Shown here piece after piece: positions 61,101-64,000 of a DNA stretch of 64,000 bases. The notes under the pieces were generated by a model that had not been told where the DNA came from, did no database searches, and worked only from the letters and a program-made list of their open reading frames with translations. Origin of the DNA: Azadirachta indica (lineage: Eukaryota; Streptophyta; Magnoliopsida; Sapindales; Meliaceae); assembly GCA_022749755.1 (NCBI GenBank), contig CM040446.1:13788367-13852366 (forward strand). The letters run 5' to 3'. A program made the position numbers and the translations under genes. The stretch's first letter is position 1. Each line of letters opens with the position of its first letter.

Positions 61101-63605
61101 TCACTCAACCATAGACTACTTCTGTTCTCATAATGACAGTGCTTATATTGCTGAACCTCAGAGAGAAAGGAAGGTGCCGAAAATTATGATCAAAATCATG
61201 CGTGATGTGTAAAATTATTGCTTATATTGGTCTTCTTTGAACTGGATAAGGTGTGGGGAATTTGAAGAATGTCATCTGATTATTGAGGTTGTCACTTTCA
61301 TTTACACATTCTTAATCTACTATACTATTGCTGGGTTCTTTTGAGTTTTTCTTCTTTGTCAAGGGTGAATCCAAGCATAGAGGTTAACACTTCACCATAT
61401 CCTCCTGTTAGTCATGCATTATTAATGGTGAATAGAAGCATTCTTCTTTTTAAAAGCTTTGGGATATCCCATGCATAATTAACATGTCACATGACTCATG
61501 CAGGTCAGCTTAGCTGGACAGCTTCAAATTCTTTCTTCAACAGTGACCATGTTGGCTGTACCATCCCCTCTTTAACAGCTACTTTGGCCCGTTAGTTTCA
61601 TCTTGCACTGATTTACTGTATCTGTTGAGTTTCCATCTTCAGTAAAAGTTTAGGAGTTATCAATATTAAGATATGAACTGCAAGAATCCTTAGCTGATTA
61701 ATGAGATAATATTATGTGAAGGTGGGGGAAACTATCCTGCTGTAGCTGTTCCACTTGTTGCTTTGGGAACCCAAAGTGGTACAATTGATGTTGTTGACGT
61801 TTCTGCCAATGCCATTGCTGCAAGTTTTTCTGTTCATACTGGTACTGTCAGGGGATTACGATGGCTTGGAAATTCTAGACTGGTTTCATTTTCCTACAGT
61901 CAGGTATTTGAAATATTTTGAAATTTTTATCATTTGTAGTTCATTATCTATTTAGTTTCAAGTATTTTCTTTCTTCTTTCTTTCTCTTGCAGTTTTGAAA
62001 TAGGTAAACCTGTAATAGGTGATGCATTGTTTATTTTTCTTTATTAAAATATCATTATTTAATCTGTACTTTGTGGAATCAGGTGAATGAGAAAAGTGGA
62101 GGTTACATTAACAGGCTCGTAGTAACCTGTCTTAGAAGTGGGCTTAATAGAGCATTTCGGGTTTTACAAAAGCCTGAACGTGCGCCTATAAGAGCGTTAA
62201 GGGCTTCTTCGTCTGGAAGGTTTTTTGCTACCCTCTTTTCTTGTGTTCATTGTTATGTACTTCTTCCTCTCAAAAGCATACTCATACTTTTGCTTGGATA
62301 TCTGAATGATCCTAGAATATCACATTTTTCTTTCTGAAATTATTTCCTTATGGAAAAAGACACAATGTATGGTAAACTTGTCTTGGGTAGCTTTTATATA
62401 TAAATGATGTTGTACTTTAAATTTATCTCTTTCTCTTGAAATTATATTGCATGTCATTATGATGCTCATTGTATGTTTCGCTGCTGTCTATTTGTCTCTT
62501 TTGAGTATGCTGTTTTATATATTTGTATCTGTGCAGGAATGTGTATGTATTTGTGTGTGTTAATGCAAATTTGATGAAGTCAACTTTAACTTGTCAGGGT
62601 AATATCCTTCTTATTTCTGATGGAAATCTATATGAGAGAAATTTATTTACTTCTTATAACTTAATTGTTCACCTCAGCCTAGGGTTTGATGAGAAGGTTT
62701 TGGGGGATCTGATAATGGCATAAGGAGTTCATTTTTGTTAGATCAAGGGCAAAACATGGAACCCTTACATATTTTGACTGTTAAAAATTGTGTTTTCTTT
62801 TGAACTCTTGTTTGGGTTGAAGGGTAAAAAACTGTTGAGGGGGTTATCTAAGCAGGATCTAAATGCAAATGTGTAAAATTATTGAAAATGAGGTTACCTG
62901 AGCAAGGTGTAAATGTTGATGTTCTTGGAAATGTAGCAGCTGTACACTTGGTATAGTTCCATTTGTAAGGATGGTAACAAATTTTGGAGATTATGTAATT
63001 ACATTAGAGTTTTGAGAATTTTTTGGGAAAAATGTGCCCTTGGGCCTTGGCTGTGGTGGTAAAGGGTGGGGTAAGAACATACATTTCTTATGCTCTAAAC
63101 TTGTTACCAAAAGAAAATTGGGGAGAATGTAGCGGAATGTTTCCTGCAGAATAGCAGATATTAAGCGAGCATGAATAATAATAGGTAGTGGAGTTATGCA
63201 TCTGAGGACACTTCAGGAAATATGAAGAAAAATATCATGTTATAAATCAAGATGTCTGTACATGGTTAATATCTGGTTTTAATTAATTACTGTTTCAACT
63301 CAAATTTATTATAACTTATTAAAAGGTATTCGGAGATAAATTTCGATAATGTTTTAAATTTGTTTAGTTTTAATGCTAAGTGGAAATACGGATAGGCTTG
63401 GGTGGGATGCCACTTTCTTTTAGTAGCATTCTGCTTTACACCGCTTTTCTATGAAAGCTTATGCTCACTTTTGAGTGTTCATGATTGGATGAGTAACTTG
63501 TGCTGATACTGGTTCTTGTGGTTGAAATAAACTTTCAGGTATCTTCTAATTCTGTTTCGTGATGCCCCTGTAGAGGTTTGGGCAATGACAAAAAGTCCCA
63601 TTATG
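58179..63605 (+). CDS. WDR11: WDR11-like WD40-repeat protein, 5' part
   Basis: A large WD40 protein related to animal WDR11, which acts in vesicle tethering at the trans-Golgi; the plant role is less known. Six exons are visible: 58179-59162, 60270-60756, 61504-61590, 61722-61903, 62083-62219 and 63539-63605; the gene runs off the right edge. Exon 1 starts MSFPRLPPADSWDCN and carries the first propeller blades (GSADLSPSGLLAFASGSSIS, then HLLLAAADRHGRIALIDF, then DGKLSIWRRK). Exon 2 has LISISDDGKIWNW, exon 4 GTQSGTIDVVDV. Two frame breaks: near 59064-59067 (PR then CAK, as if two G bases were missing, causing a stop at 59073-59075), and in exon 3 near 61564-61572 (one base short, in-frame TAA at 61573-61575). 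Exon 3 should be 88 bp, not 87, to keep phase. Exons 2, 4, 5 and 6 are in perfect phase, so sequence error is likelier than a dead gene. Confidence 0.8.
59163..60269 (+). other. intron 1 of the WDR11-like gene
   Basis: An 1,107-bp intron between AAAGA|GTATAA and TGACAG|AGGAG. It is T-rich without a repeat or gene I can support. Confidence 0.65.
62220..63538 (+). other. intron 5 of the WDR11-like gene
   Basis: A 1,319-bp intron from GGAAG|GTTTTT to TTTCAG|GTATCT. No other feature is seen. After exon 6 the donor ATG|GTAATAG at 63606 opens an intron that continues past the window. Confidence 0.65.
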
Positions 63606-64000
63606 GTAATAGGGCTGATGCCTACTCTCTTCTCTTTTCCTGCTTTAAATAATTTTTAGTCAAACATTTGCTCTATAGTTGTCTGTCAATTTGCTTGTAC
63701 AAATGTTTACTCCTCTCATTTACAAAAATTTATCTCCTTAGTCCTTGGCTTTAGTACATTCATGTGTGGAAGAGAATAATACAAGCTCAACATAATTTCC
63801 TTTGATATTTGCCAACCTTTTATGTTTTAGGTCTCTTTTTTGGAAAGGCTTCCTATAAGCATTTCCAAGTTTAAAATCTTCTCCTATCTGACTAAAAATG
63901 AAACCATTTTTAGTTCTTTCAAATGTTTTGACTTTGTAGCCCTTAAGTCTTATCTAATATAGACCCAGCTGTTTGAGCTACTATGTTAATTGAATCTTAC

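Overview
This window is nuclear DNA from a eudicot plant. The genes have GT-AG introns, the spacers are long, AT-rich and full of microsatellites, and the gene set is plant-specific (YABBY, phytocyanins, a KIX/EAR adaptor, a LURP-one-related protein, a thylakoid-lumen protein). I cannot fix the species from sequence alone; a woody eudicot such as Citrus would fit the overall feel, but that is a guess. Exons were assembled by hand from codon phase, GT/AG sites and family resemblance. No transcript or database evidence was available.

Layout, left to right. (1) 3977-7210, minus strand: a complete seven-exon YABBY transcription factor of the YABBY5 type. (2) 7211-17229: about 10 kb of AT-rich spacer with no gene I can support. 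(3) 17230-19985, plus: a methyl-CpG-binding-domain protein of the MBD10/MBD11 type. It converges tail to tail with (4) 20898-22973, minus: a four-exon thylakoid-lumen protein (TL16.5/MPH2 type). (5) 25724-29569, plus: a GPI-anchored family-17 beta-1,3-glucanase. (6) 31468-48318: a tandem array of plus-strand phytocyanin (blue-copper-like) genes. Five are intact and one is a pseudogene, and an unrelated intronless GNAT acetyltransferase (40479-41069) sits inside the array. (7) 49817-51519, minus: a KIX-domain/EAR-motif adaptor of the KIX8/KIX9 type. (8) 53343-56188, minus: a LURP-one-related gene whose second exon is disrupted and whose intron holds three fold-back elements in TA repeats. (9) 58179 to beyond the right edge, plus: a WDR11-like WD40 protein with two frame breaks in the part visible here.

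The phytocyanin array is the most interesting part. All five genes share one intron in phase 1 just before the VFNF/IFNW motif. All keep Cys, the second His and an axial Gln (stellacyanin-like set). Two of the five have replaced the first copper-ligand His (Glu in one, Gly in the other), and both cupredoxin domains of the pseudogene have Gln there. The pseudogene also reads through from the end of one domain into the start of a second with no signal peptide between, so it may be the remnant of a two-domain phytocyanin. C-terminal tails range from almost none to long Pro-rich, arabinogalactan-like stretches, one of which is a minisatellite.

The frame breaks in the WDR11-like gene look like homopolymer contractions in a gene expected to be intact, so sequence error is a live explanation there. 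The LURP-one-related gene has two different kinds of damage and is more likely genuinely broken.
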